From: Solirubrum sp044628455
GTDB lineage: Bacteria; Bacteroidota; Bacteroidia; Cytophagales; Hymenobacteraceae
Assembly (NCBI RefSeq): GCF_044628455.1
Contig: NZ_JBIYZW010000003.1
Span: 248,001 to 312,000, forward strand
Length of the DNA stretch: 64,000 nucleotides
Direction: 5' to 3'
Shown here: positions 34,905-54,703 of the stretch, one piece after another
How the letters are laid out: each line of letters begins with the position of its first letter
Numbering within the stretch: position 1 is the stretch's first letter
Translations under genes and position numbers: made by a program
Notes under the pieces: generated by a model
What the model saw: the letters and a program-made list of their open reading frames with translations, nothing else
Databases searched by the model: none
Told to the model about the DNA's origin: nothing

Positions 34905-35582
34905 ATGCCGCGCTTTACTGTGCCTTCGGCTTTTCTGATTTGCCTGCTGCCGCTGCTGGCCGGCTGCGCGCCGGGCCGCCCGGCTGGCCGCGCCGCGCCT
35001 GCCGACGTGGCCGCGCTGGTGGAAGCCGGTAAGGTGCGGGTGGTCAACCGCGCGGCCACGGCGCTGCGGGAAGCTGGCAGGTCGGGACTGCGCTTCGATT
35101 CGAGGCCGCTCGACGGCCTGGCCTGGCTGCCCAACGTGGCGTTTGCCGAGGGCACGGTGGAGTTCGACGTGCGCGGCAAGGACGTGCTGCAGCGCAGCTT
35201 CGTGGGGCTGGCCTTCCACGGCCTGAACGACTCCGCCTTTGAGGCCGTGTACTTCCGGCCCTTCAACTTCCGCCACGCCGATAGCCTGCGGCGCCGCCAC
35301 GCGGTGCAGTACGTGGCCATGCCGGAGCATCCCTGGAACCGCCTGCGCCGCGAGTTCCCGGGCCGCTACGAAGCCCCCGTGCAGCCCGCGCCCGACCCCG
35401 GCGGCTGGCTGCACGTGCGGCTGGAGGTGCGCCCAACCGAAGTGGCCGTGTACGTAGATGAAGCCCCCGTGCCGGCCCTGCGCGTAGTGCCGCTGCGGCC
35501 CGCCGCTGGCCGGCAGCTGGGTTTTTTCGTGGGCGACAACTCCGACGGCGACTTCGCCAACCTGCGCGTGCGGCCGCGCTGA
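34905..35582 (+). CDS. Lipoprotein with a concanavalin A-like (DUF1080/LamG-type) domain
   Basis: The 225-residue protein begins MPRFTVPSAFLICLLPLLAG and has a lipobox LLAGC, so it is an anchored lipoprotein. The rest reads as one beta-sandwich: FAEGTVEFDVRGKDVLQRSF, VGLAFHGLNDSAFEAVYFRP, GGWLHVRLEVRPTEVAVYVD and a C-terminal GFFVGDNSDGDFANLRV. This is the pattern of DUF1080/3-keto-disaccharide hydrolase and LamG-like folds, which bind or cut glycans. No catalytic residue set can be named from sequence alone. The ATG at 34905 opens the signal peptide; the upstream open frame is unlikely. It follows the alpha-2-macroglobulin gene after the hairpin at 34780-34813. Confidence 0.8.
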   Translation: MPRFTVPSAFLICLLPLLAGCAPGRPAGRAAPADVAALVEAGKVRVVNRAATALREAGRSGLRFDSRPLDGLAWLPNVAFAEGTVEFDVRGKDVLQRSFVGLAFHGLNDSAFEAVYFRPFNFRHADSLRRRHAVQYVAMPEHPWNRLRREFPGRYEAPVQPAPDPGGWLHVRLEVRPTEVAVYVDEAPVPALRVVPLRPAAGRQLGFFVGDNSDGDFANLRVRPR

Positions 35583-35626
35583 AGCCGATTTGCGCCTCAA
35601 AACGAGGGGATTGGATTATCAGGGGG

Positions 35627-35657
35627 TTGTCTTTCCGCCCCAAGGCTGGTACTTTCG
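35627..35657 (+). promoter_or_regulatory. Candidate promoter of the small basic-tailed protein
   Basis: TTG at 35627-35629 is 20 bases upstream of TACTTTCG at 35650-35657, which matches TAnnTTTG in all but one of its fixed positions. The ATG at 35689 follows about 30 bases later, preceded by GGAGGA at 35677-35682, a rare clear Shine-Dalgarno sequence for this genome. Confidence 0.55.
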
Positions 35658-35688
35658 CGGTCCTGTTGAAATAACCGGAGGACTACGT

Positions 35689-36132
35689 ATGTATAAATAC
35701 CTTCTGTCGATGGCGCTGGGGCTGGCGCTGACTTCCGCGGCCCAGGCTCAGCAACAGCCCAGTGCCAAGTCGGCCGCCGAAGCGGGCGGCAAGGTGGCGG
35801 TGCCGGTAGGGCCCATCCTGCCCGGCGAGGAAAAACTCAGCGCCCAGGAGCGGGCCGAGCGTACCTTCCTGATGCCACCGCGCAAGAAAATGCCCTCTGT
35901 GCGCGCCGCAGCTCCGCAGCCCCAGCACGACCCCAGCAGCAGCGAAGCCATGGCCATCGGGCCGCCCACAGTGGAGGAAATGGCTGAGGAAAACGCCGTA
36001 GCGCCCAAAACGACCACCAAGGCCGCGCCCAAGCGCACCTACCACCGCCGGACCAGCAGCAAAAAGAAAGCCGTGGTGCGCCGCAGCAGCTCGACTGCCA
36101 AGAAAAAAACCACCACGAAGCGCCGGCGTTAA
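35689..36132 (+). CDS. Small exported protein with Lys/Arg/Thr-rich tail (147 aa)
   Basis: MYKYLLSMALGLALTSAAQA is a signal peptide with an AQ cleavage site. The middle is acidic to neutral (PGEEKLSAQERAERTFLMPP, VEEMAEENAVAPK), and the last 40 residues are very basic, with TTKAAPKRTYHRRTSSKKKA and KKKTTTKRRR at the C-terminus. The low-complexity tail resembles histone-H1-like or cell-wall/nucleic-acid-binding tails. I do not recognise a family. An exported protein with such a tail might bind polyanions at the surface. It has its own promoter candidate, a Shine-Dalgarno sequence and a terminator, which suggests a well-expressed single gene. Confidence 0.8.
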   Translation: MYKYLLSMALGLALTSAAQAQQQPSAKSAAEAGGKVAVPVGPILPGEEKLSAQERAERTFLMPPRKKMPSVRAAAPQPQHDPSSSEAMAIGPPTVEEMAEENAVAPKTTTKAAPKRTYHRRTSSKKKAVVRRSSSTAKKKTTTKRRR

Positions 36133-36155
36133 GCCCGTTGGCAGCCAAGAGCACA

Positions 36156-36187
36156 AGCGGCGTTCCGGCAACGGGACGCCGCTTTTT
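36156..36187 (+). terminator. Intrinsic terminator
   Basis: AGCGGCGTTCCG and CGGGACGCCGCT form a stem (with a G-U pair) around GCAA and are followed by TTTTTGC. Confidence 0.85.
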
Positions 36188-36238
36188 GCTGCTGCACTTG
36201 CGCTGCGCAGCCGGCCGCTCCCACGCGACGCAAGCAAA

Positions 36239-36286
36239 ACGGTCGGCCAGTGGCTGCGCACGAAGCGCAGTGCCACTGCCGACCGT
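36239..36286 (-). terminator. Long hairpin after the ferredoxin gene
   Basis: ACGGTCGGCCAGTGGC and GCCACTGCCGACCGT pair with one bulged C, extended inward by TGCGC/GCGCA. On the minus strand TTTTGC follows the stem. It lies about 25 bases past the ferredoxin stop and fits a terminator. Confidence 0.65.
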
Positions 36287-36309
36287 CGGGACTTAGTGAG
36301 CAGCCGAAG

Positions 36310-36636
36310 CTACACGTTCTGGGGCATCAGGCGTACCACCAAGCCGTCGAGGCGCTCGGAAATGCGGATCTGGCAGGAGAGGCGGCTGCCCTGGCTCATG
36401 ATGGGCAACGACTCGAGCATGGCCATTTCATCGTCCGAGGGCTCGGGCAGCTCGGGGCCGGCCAGCACCTCCACGTGGCAGGTGCCGCACAACGCCATGC
36501 CGCCGCAGGTGGCCTGGATGTCGTAGCCCGAGGCCTTCATTACTTCCATCAAGCTCAGGCCCATATCGGTGGGCGCCACCAGCTCGGTGCGCTGCCCCGG
36601 TGCCTCTTCCACGTACACGCGTACTTCGTCGGTCAT
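36310..36636 (-). CDS. 2Fe-2S ferredoxin (adrenodoxin/plant type)
   Basis: The 108-residue protein binds a [2Fe-2S] cluster through Cys44, Cys50, Cys53 and Cys88, visible in ATCGGMALCGTCHVEVLAG and SRLSCQI, the C-x5-C-x2-C...C spacing of vertebrate/bacterial-type ferredoxins. The acidic stretch PEPSDDEMAMLES between cysteines 3 and 4 is the usual partner-binding helix. It transfers single electrons in the cytoplasm, presumably from the reductase encoded just upstream in the same direction. The ATG at 36634-36636 was chosen because the open frame further upstream is made of the repeat element at 36639-36724. Confidence 0.93.
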   Translation of the reverse strand: MTDEVRVYVEEAPGQRTELVAPTDMGLSLMEVMKASGYDIQATCGGMALCGTCHVEVLAGPELPEPSDDEMAMLESLPIMSQGSRLSCQIRISERLDGLVVRLMPQNV

Positions 36637-36638
36637 TT

Positions 36639-36724
36639 GTTTGGTTTTTGGTTGTTGGTTATTGGTTGTTGGCCTCGATACCACCCCAGTGTGTACCAAC
36701 AACCAACAACCAATAACCAAAAAC
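36639..36724. repeat. Inverted repeat of short tandem words (TTGGTTG/TTGGTTA type)
   Basis: The left arm (36639-36672) reads TTGGTTTTTGG, TTGTTGG, TTATTGG, TTGTTGG; the right arm (36695-36724) is the reverse complement pattern CCAACAA, CCAACAA, CCAATAA, CCAAAAA. The arms could form a stem of about 30 bases around a 22-base loop. The right arm ends exactly at the stop codon of the ferredoxin reductase gene, and the left arm begins two bases before the ferredoxin start codon, so the repeat fills the whole gap. Confidence 0.8.
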
Positions 36725-37740
36725 TAGAGAGTGGGCACCCCGTTGACGGTGGTGTATTTGAGCACGTAGCGCTTGTCGGGGAAGATGTGCTTGTAGGCGC
36801 CCTGGGCCATGAGCGCAGCCTCGTGGAAGCCGCACAGAATCAGCTTGAGCTTGCCCGGGTAGGTGTTGATGTCGCCGATGGCGTACACGCCGGGCACCGA
36901 GGTGCTGTAGTCCAGCGTGTTCACCTTCACCGCGTCGTCTTCCAGCTCCAGGCCCCACTCGCCGATGGGCCCTAGCTTGGGCGTGAGGCCGAACAGGGGA
37001 ATAAAGCTGTCGACTTCCACGCTGCGCGTCGAGCCGTCGTTGGCGGTGATGGTCACGGCTTCGAGACGCTCCTGGCCGTGCACGTGGGTCACGTTGGAGC
37101 TCAGCACCAGGTTTACCTTGCCCGCCTCGTGGAGCAGCTTCACCTTCTCGGCCGAGTCGGCGGCCCCGCGGAAGGTGGTGCCGCGGTGCACCAGGGTGAC
37201 TTCCTTGGCCACGTTGGCCAAGAAGATGGTCCAGTCCAGGGCCGAGTCACCGCCGCCGGCAATGACCAGGCGCTGGTCGCGGAAGGTTTCCGGGTCGCGC
37301 ACCATGTAGTACACGCCGCGGCCGCCCTCGTACTTCTCCAGCTCGTCGATGGCGGGCTTGCGGGGCTCAAACGAGCCCAGGCCGCCGGCAATGGCAATGG
37401 CCTTGCAGCGCACCTCGGTGCCGTCGGTGGTGGTGAGCACGAAGGAGCCGTCGTCGAGCTTCTCGAACTTCTCGACCCGCTCGCCCAGGGTGAAGGTGGG
37501 GTGGAAGGGCTCGATCTGGCGCATCAGGTTCTGAATCAGGTCGCCGGCCAGCACCTCGGGAAAGCCCGGAATGTCGTAGATGGGCTTCTTGGGGTAGATT
37601 TCCGACAGTTGCCCACCCACCTGGGGCAGGGCATCGACCACGTGGCAGCGCAGCTTGAGCAAACCGGCTTCGAACACGGCGAACAAGCCCACGGGGCCGG
37701 CGCCGATGATGCAGATATCAGTGGAAATGGTGGAGTGCAT
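36724..37740 (-). CDS. Ferredoxin--NADP reductase (thioredoxin reductase-like)
   Basis: The 338-residue flavoprotein starts MHSTISTDICIIGAGPVGLF, with the FAD-binding GxGPxG at residues 13-18, then DALPQVGGQLSEIYPKKPIYDIPGFP. The NADPH-binding GGGDSALDWTIFLA follows, and the C-terminal FAD motif is GVYAIGDINTYPGKLKLILCGFHEAALMA. There is no CxxC redox-active pair, which separates it from true thioredoxin reductase and places it with TrxB-like (type 2) ferredoxin NADP reductases. It passes electrons between NADPH and ferredoxin, whose gene follows immediately. The ATG at 37738-37740 opens the Rossmann fold. Confidence 0.94.
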   Translation of the reverse strand: MHSTISTDICIIGAGPVGLFAVFEAGLLKLRCHVVDALPQVGGQLSEIYPKKPIYDIPGFPEVLAGDLIQNLMRQIEPFHPTFTLGERVEKFEKLDDGSFVLTTTDGTEVRCKAIAIAGGLGSFEPRKPAIDELEKYEGGRGVYYMVRDPETFRDQRLVIAGGGDSALDWTIFLANVAKEVTLVHRGTTFRGAADSAEKVKLLHEAGKVNLVLSSNVTHVHGQERLEAVTITANDGSTRSVEVDSFIPLFGLTPKLGPIGEWGLELEDDAVKVNTLDYSTSVPGVYAIGDINTYPGKLKLILCGFHEAALMAQGAYKHIFPDKRYVLKYTTVNGVPTL

Positions 37741-37880
37741 TGAGAGGTGAAAACAGTCGGGAGCGGGCCGCAGCGGCCTTGCGCTCAGTCGGTAGCAGCA
37801 GGGTAACCGCGGCGCGGGGCCGGTGGTTGCCTTGCACGGAAAAATCGCGCGCAAAGGTAGGGCCTGCGCCCCACAAACGC

Positions 37881-37915
37881 GTCGGCCCGGCCGCACAAAG
37901 CGCAGCCGGGCCGAC
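37881..37915 (-). terminator. Hairpin after the peroxiredoxin gene
   Basis: GTCGGCCCGGC and GCCGGGCCGAC are perfect 11-base arms around a 13-base loop, starting 22 bases past the peroxiredoxin stop (minus strand). Only GCGTTTGTG follows, so it is a weak-tailed terminator. Confidence 0.55.
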
Positions 37916-37936
37916 GGGGGCAGCGGGCCCGCGGGC

Positions 37937-38569
37937 TTAGGCGGGCAGGGTGGTGTAGCGCAGGTAGGGCTTCACGCGGCGGTGACCCTGCGGAAACTTG
38001 CTCTCGAGGTCCTCGTCCTTCACCCCCAGGCCGATGATGACCTCGTCGCCGGGGCGCCAGTCGACGGGCGTAGCCACGGGGTGCTGGTCGCCCAGCTGCA
38101 GGGCGTCAATCACGCGCAGCAGCTCGTCGAAGTTGCGGCCCACGGCGGCGGGGTAGGTAAGGGTGAGGCGCACCTTCTTGTTGGGGTCGATGATGAACAC
38201 CGAGCGCACGGTGAACTTCTCCGAGGCGTTGGGGTGAATCATGTCGTAGAGCTCGGCCACCTTGTGGTCGTGGTCGGCCACGATGGGGTAGTCGACCGCC
38301 GCGCCCTGGGTTTCGGCGATGTCCTGGGCCCACTGGTGGTGGTTGTCGAGCGCGTCCACGCTCAGGGCAATCATCTTGGTGTTGCGGCGGGCAAACTCGC
38401 TGGCCAGGTTGGCGGCGCGGCCCAGCTCGGTGGTGCACACGGGCGTGAAGTCGGCCGGGTGCGAAAACAGGATGCCCCAGCTGTTGCCGAGGTAGTCGTA
38501 GAAATTGAGGCGGCCCTGGGTGGTATCGGCCGAGAAATCGGGGGCGGTGTCGCCTAAACGGAGTGCCAT
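37937..38569 (-). CDS. Peroxiredoxin, 1-Cys (Prx6) type
   Basis: The 210-residue protein starts MALRLGDTAPDFSADTTQGR. The peroxidatic cysteine is Cys45 in SHPADFTPVCTTELGRAA, the Prx6-type PxxxT/VC motif. The long C-terminal domain (AVGRNFDELLRVIDALQLGD and PGDEVIIGLGVKDEDL) is also Prx6-like, and no resolving cysteine is present further on. It reduces hydrogen peroxide and organic hydroperoxides; the reductant is unknown. It lies behind the ferredoxin/reductase pair in the same direction, separated by about 196 bases with a hairpin. The ATG at 38567-38569 gives the family N-terminus. Confidence 0.95.
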   Translation of the reverse strand: MALRLGDTAPDFSADTTQGRLNFYDYLGNSWGILFSHPADFTPVCTTELGRAANLASEFARRNTKMIALSVDALDNHHQWAQDIAETQGAAVDYPIVADHDHKVAELYDMIHPNASEKFTVRSVFIIDPNKKVRLTLTYPAAVGRNFDELLRVIDALQLGDQHPVATPVDWRPGDEVIIGLGVKDEDLESKFPQGHRRVKPYLRYTTLPA

Positions 38570-38791
38570 ACGCGTCGGAGTGAAGTTGAGCTTGCCAATG
38601 TAAGCGCCGAGCGGTAAAAATTGTTGGGCCGGCCCGAAGCCGGTTTCGGGAACCAAAACCGGCTTCCCGGCCCCGGCGCCCCGCCCCAGGCCGCGCCCGC
38701 GCCAGCTTTTTTCGGGGCGGAACGGCGGCCAAGGGTATCCAAATTTGCGGTGAATACGTACAGGATTGCTGAGACAATTGCTTCTGAATCA

Positions 38792-39064
38792 ATGGAAAGT
38801 AAATATTTCAAAGATTTGCCCCCGGGGCTGTCTGAGGCCGAAGGCGCCGCCCGGCGCAAGCGGCAGCAGCACGCCGAGTGGGGCATTGCCGTGGCGGCAA
38901 TGGGCGGTACCACGCCCAGCGAAGCCGCGCTGACCGAGCTGCAACGCTACATCGATGGTGAACTGAGTCTGGAGGAGCTGGCACGGTTGGGGCACCCGCC
39001 CCGGCCCGAAACCCGCGTGTTTGAAGCCACTGCCAACCGTGAACGAATAACCCAGATGGCCTGA
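38792..39064 (+). CDS. Small protein resembling VbhA-type antitoxins (90 aa)
   Basis: The protein starts MESKYFKDLPPGLSEAEGAA, followed by a basic helix (RRKRQQHAEWGIAVAAMGG) and TPSEAALTELQRYIDGELSL. The spacing of a first helix, a glycine turn, a Pro-Ser start and a second helix ending RYIDGELSLEEL resembles VbhA, the small antitoxin of Fic-domain toxins. At the place of the VbhA inhibitory motif (S/T)xxxE(G/N) it reads AVAAMGG, so the inhibitory Ser and Glu are absent, and no Fic gene is next to it. The similarity is by eye. It is divergent from the peroxiredoxin gene; a CAAATTTG box at about 38740 (one mismatch to TAnnTTTG) may be its promoter. A good terminator follows. Confidence 0.7.
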   Translation: MESKYFKDLPPGLSEAEGAARRKRQQHAEWGIAVAAMGGTTPSEAALTELQRYIDGELSLEELARLGHPPRPETRVFEATANRERITQMA

Positions 39065-39081
39065 GGGCCCGCCGTTTCGCC

Positions 39082-39119
39082 CCCCGAAAACCCCGCCGCT
39101 GTTGCGCCGGGGTTTTTTC
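39082..39119 (+). terminator. Intrinsic terminator
   Basis: AACCCCGCCG and CGCCGGGGTT form a stem around CTGTTG and are followed by TTTTCG. It isolates the VbhA-like gene from the NRPS cluster. Of the remaining gap up to 39436, the only recognisable part is the shared element at 39202-39242. Confidence 0.8.
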
Positions 39120-39201
39120 GTGCCCGGGCGCGGCGGTTACCGGGCCCGCTGGGCCCATGAGCGAGGCGGGAGAGCGGGCGCCGCTGGGGGGCGCCAACGC
39201 C

Positions 39202-39242
39202 GGGTTTATCCCGGCCAACGGGGCATTGGTGTAAAAAAATTT
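39202..39242 (+). promoter_or_regulatory. Element shared upstream of NRPS1 and NRPS2, copy 1
   Basis: Positions 39202-39234 are identical, base for base, to 54775-54807 (33 of 33), and the next eight bases agree in six. The core reads GGGTTTATCCCGGCC, AACGGGG, CATTGGTGTAA, then an A/T-rich end. It lies 195 bases before the NRPS1 start codon. It could be a promoter or operator shared by the cluster, or a dispersed repeat. Confidence 0.6.
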
Positions 39243-39436
39243 CGGGCCGCGGCGCCGCAATCAACCTTTCTGTCAGGAATGTGAGAAAGGCCGGCGGCCC
39301 CGGGCCCGAGTGAGCTGCTCGCGGCCAACGGCTGGCGGACCGCCAACCCGGCTTGCATTCCGTGCTCCGGCGCGCCAAGTGGCGGCCGGTCGGTCACGTT
39401 CTCCCCGCTCTCCAACGGCTCTTGCTACTCCCTTTC

Positions 39437-52252
<12,816 letters not shown>

Positions 52253-52280
52253 GCCCGCCCTGATTTCTCAACCCGCCTGA

Positions 52281-52306
52281 CTGCGGCCGGCCGCCCGGCT
52301 GCCGGC
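52281..52306. other. GC-rich inverted repeat between NRPS1 and the aminotransferase gene
   Basis: GGCCGGCCGCCCGGCTGCCGGCC can fold on itself about 30 bases past the NRPS1 stop. No T run follows. It may stabilise the transcript or lower read-through; the genes are otherwise co-directional with a 116-base gap. Confidence 0.35.
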
Positions 52307-52368
52307 CCCCAACTCAACCCAGCCCGACTACTCAACTTTCTCTTCAACCCGCCAACCCCCCGCGTACC

Positions 52369-53787
52369 ATGACCGATTTTACCAATTACCATTTTTCCGA
52401 AGAGGCCCGCATCGTGAGCGAATCGATTCCCGGCGAGCGGTCCAGGGAGCTGATTCAGCAGCAGATAGAACTGGAAGGCAGCGTGGTGTCGTACCCGCGC
52501 AGCATTCCCATTGCCCTCAAGCGCGCCAAGGGCGCCATTGTGGAAGACGTGGACGGCAACCAGTTCATCGACTTCTTTGCCGGCGCCGGCGTGCTGAACG
52601 TGGGCCATTCCAACGAGGAGGTAATGGCCTACGCCGTGGAGCAGCAGAAGCACCTGGTGCACGCCCTCGACTTTCCCACCGAAAACAAGCTCTCGGCCAT
52701 TCGCAAAATCCTGGGCTGCCTGCCCGAGGCGCTGCGCGACCAGTACAAGGTGAGCTTCGGCGGCCCCACCGGCTCCGACGCCATCGAGGCGGCCATCAAG
52801 CTGGCCAAGATCAAGACCGGGCGCGACACCATCATTGCCTTCACCGGCGGCTACCACGGCATGACCTCGGGGGCGCTGGCCCTGACCTCGAACGTGGGCT
52901 TCCGCAGCAAGCTGCCCTCCTTAATTCCCAACGTGCACTACGTGCCCTACAGCTACTGCTACCGCTGCGCCTTCAAGCAAAAGCCCGGCGCCTGCCAGAA
53001 CCAGTGCGTGGACTACCTGCGGCAGGTGCTCGAAAACTCCCACTCGGGCGTGCCCAAGCCGGCGGCCATCATCATCGAGCCCATTCAGGGCGAGGGCGGC
53101 AACATTGTGCCGCCGGAGGGCTACCTCGAAGACCTGGTGCGCCTGGCCCACCAGCACGACGTGCTGGTCATCTTCGACGAGATTCAAAGCGGCTTTTTCC
53201 GCTCGGGCGAGTTCCTCTCGTGGATGCACACCGACGCCGTGCCCGACATCATTGCCATTTCCAAGGGCCTGGGCGGCGTAGGCTTCCCCATCTCGGGGCT
53301 CATCTACCGCAAGGACGTGGAGGCCTGGGGCCCGGGCGCGCACATCGGCACCTTCCGCGGCAACCAGGTGAGCTTGGCCGCCGCCAACGGCGCCTTCGAC
53401 TTCATCGAGCGCCACGACGTGCGCCAGCACACCAAGGAAATGGGGGCCTACCTGATGGAGCGCCTCGAAACCCTGAAGGCCGACTGCCCCTACCTGGGCC
53501 AGGTGCGCGGCCGCGGGCTGATGATCGGGATGGAGTTTGTGCGCGACGCCGACACCAAGGAGCCCTTCCCCAGCTTCGTGAAGGCCTTCCGCGCGGCCTG
53601 CCTGCAGCGCGGGCTGCTGTTTGAGGTGGGCGGGCACTACAACAACGTGGTGCGCCTGGTGCCCCCGCTCATCATCACGCCCGCCATCGTGGACGCGGCC
53701 GTGGACATCATGCGCGACGCGCTGACCTTCCTGCTGGCCACCGAGCCCGAGTTTGCCCGGGCCGATCAATCCCTCACCCTCGCTTAA
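52369..53787 (+). CDS. Class III aminotransferase, diaminobutyrate aminotransferase-like
   Basis: The 472-residue PLP enzyme has the class III layout: VEDVDGNQFIDFFAGAGVLN, FGGPTGSDAIEAAIKLAK, FTGGYHGMTSGALALTSNVG, IIEPIQGEGGNIVPPEGYLE, VIFDEIQSGFFRSG and the PLP lysine Lys299 in AISKGLGGVGFP. The GAGxLN and GPTGSDAIEAAIKLA segments are typical of L-2,4-diaminobutyrate:2-oxoglutarate aminotransferases, which make diaminobutyrate (Dab) from aspartate semialdehyde; other omega-aminotransferases are possible. A cysteine-rich insert (YCYRCAFKQKPGACQNQC) is also seen in some omega-aminotransferases. Its place between NRPS1 and NRPS2 suggests it supplies a building block. The next gene starts 15 bases after it. 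Confidence 0.9.
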   Translation: MTDFTNYHFSEEARIVSESIPGERSRELIQQQIELEGSVVSYPRSIPIALKRAKGAIVEDVDGNQFIDFFAGAGVLNVGHSNEEVMAYAVEQQKHLVHALDFPTENKLSAIRKILGCLPEALRDQYKVSFGGPTGSDAIEAAIKLAKIKTGRDTIIAFTGGYHGMTSGALALTSNVGFRSKLPSLIPNVHYVPYSYCYRCAFKQKPGACQNQCVDYLRQVLENSHSGVPKPAAIIIEPIQGEGGNIVPPEGYLEDLVRLAHQHDVLVIFDEIQSGFFRSGEFLSWMHTDAVPDIIAISKGLGGVGFPISGLIYRKDVEAWGPGAHIGTFRGNQVSLAAANGAFDFIERHDVRQHTKEMGAYLMERLETLKADCPYLGQVRGRGLMIGMEFVRDADTKEPFPSFVKAFRAACLQRGLLFEVGGHYNNVVRLVPPLIITPAIVDAAVDIMRDALTFLLATEPEFARADQSLTLA

Positions 53788-53802
53788 CCTTCCCGCCCCG
53801 TC

Positions 53803-54684
53803 ATGAAAAAGATTCAGGTTGTCGACACCATCTCCGGCCGCGAGTTTCACGAGCGGTTCGTGAAAACCAACACGCCCGTGCTCATCCGCAAGATGACCCA
53901 GGGCTGGGACGCGCTGCACGCTTGGCAGGCCGACTACTTCAAGGAAATTGAGGGCGGCGTGCAGATGGCCACCAAGGTGGGCGACGTGTCGAAAGGGGAG
54001 CGGAAGTCCATGCTGCTGAGCGAGTACGTGCGCCTGCTGCAGGGCTACGAGCAGCAGCTCAGCAACGGCGAGAAGCCGCCCAAGCCGCCCTACCTGCACG
54101 ACGTGCCCATCTTTCACCTGCTGCCGGCCCTCATCAAAGACATCGAGCCCTTCCCCAAGGAACTGCTGCCCGAGTGGTACCACGACAAGTGGTACAACTA
54201 CATCCAGTTCTTCATGGGCGCCACCGGTAGCCTCACGCCCCTGCACTTCGACACGCTTTACACCCACAACCTGTTCTTCCAGGTGGCCGGCCACAAGCGC
54301 TTCATCCTGATTCCGCCCGATCAGAAAGACCAGTGCTACGTGGAGGGCTGGCGCTGGGCCAAGTTTGACCCCAGCCGCCCCGATTACGACAAGTTTCCCC
54401 GGGCCCGCGGCGTGGAGCCAATGGAGGTGGTGCTGGGCCCCGGCGACATCCTGTTCATGCCCTCGGGCACCCTGCACCAGGTGCACGGGCTGAGCTACTC
54501 GGTGTCGTTCAATATCGACTGGCACACGGCCAAAACCGCCCGCAAGGGCATGCTCTCGGTGTTTCGCGGCGCGCCCCGGCAAAACGGCTACTACAACATG
54601 CTCATCTGGGCCGGCCTCTCGCTGAAAGTGCCCCCGCGCTACATTTTTCCGCGCTACAAGTCCTACCTGAACTACGTCAGCTAG
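53803..54684 (+). CDS. JmjC/cupin_8 family Fe(II)/2-oxoglutarate hydroxylase
   Basis: The 293-residue protein has a cupin_8 (JmjC-like) core: an N-terminal helix pair (EFHERFVKTNTPVLIRKMTQ), then FFMGATGSLTPLHFDTLYTH with the iron ligands His148 and Asp150, AGHKRFILIPPDQ, and the distal His (225 or 228) in MPSGTLHQVHGLSYSVSFNI. The family hydroxylates amino acid side chains in proteins or carrier-bound residues using Fe(II), oxygen and 2-oxoglutarate. Next to NRPS genes, a likely role is beta-hydroxylation of a free or tethered amino acid; the target cannot be read from sequence. It is 15 bases after the aminotransferase gene, so the two are probably co-transcribed. Confidence 0.88.
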   Translation: MKKIQVVDTISGREFHERFVKTNTPVLIRKMTQGWDALHAWQADYFKEIEGGVQMATKVGDVSKGERKSMLLSEYVRLLQGYEQQLSNGEKPPKPPYLHDVPIFHLLPALIKDIEPFPKELLPEWYHDKWYNYIQFFMGATGSLTPLHFDTLYTHNLFFQVAGHKRFILIPPDQKDQCYVEGWRWAKFDPSRPDYDKFPRARGVEPMEVVLGPGDILFMPSGTLHQVHGLSYSVSFNIDWHTAKTARKGMLSVFRGAPRQNGYYNMLIWAGLSLKVPPRYIFPRYKSYLNYVS

Positions 54685-54703
54685 GGAGCTGCAGCAGCTT
54701 TTC

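Noticed and set aside
39230..39260. Exact TTG/TAnnTTTG promoter within the shared NRPS element
   Set aside because: Only partial matches (AAAATTTC in copy 1, AAAGTTTA in copy 2) at unsuitable distance from a TTG, so the element is reported without naming a promoter box.
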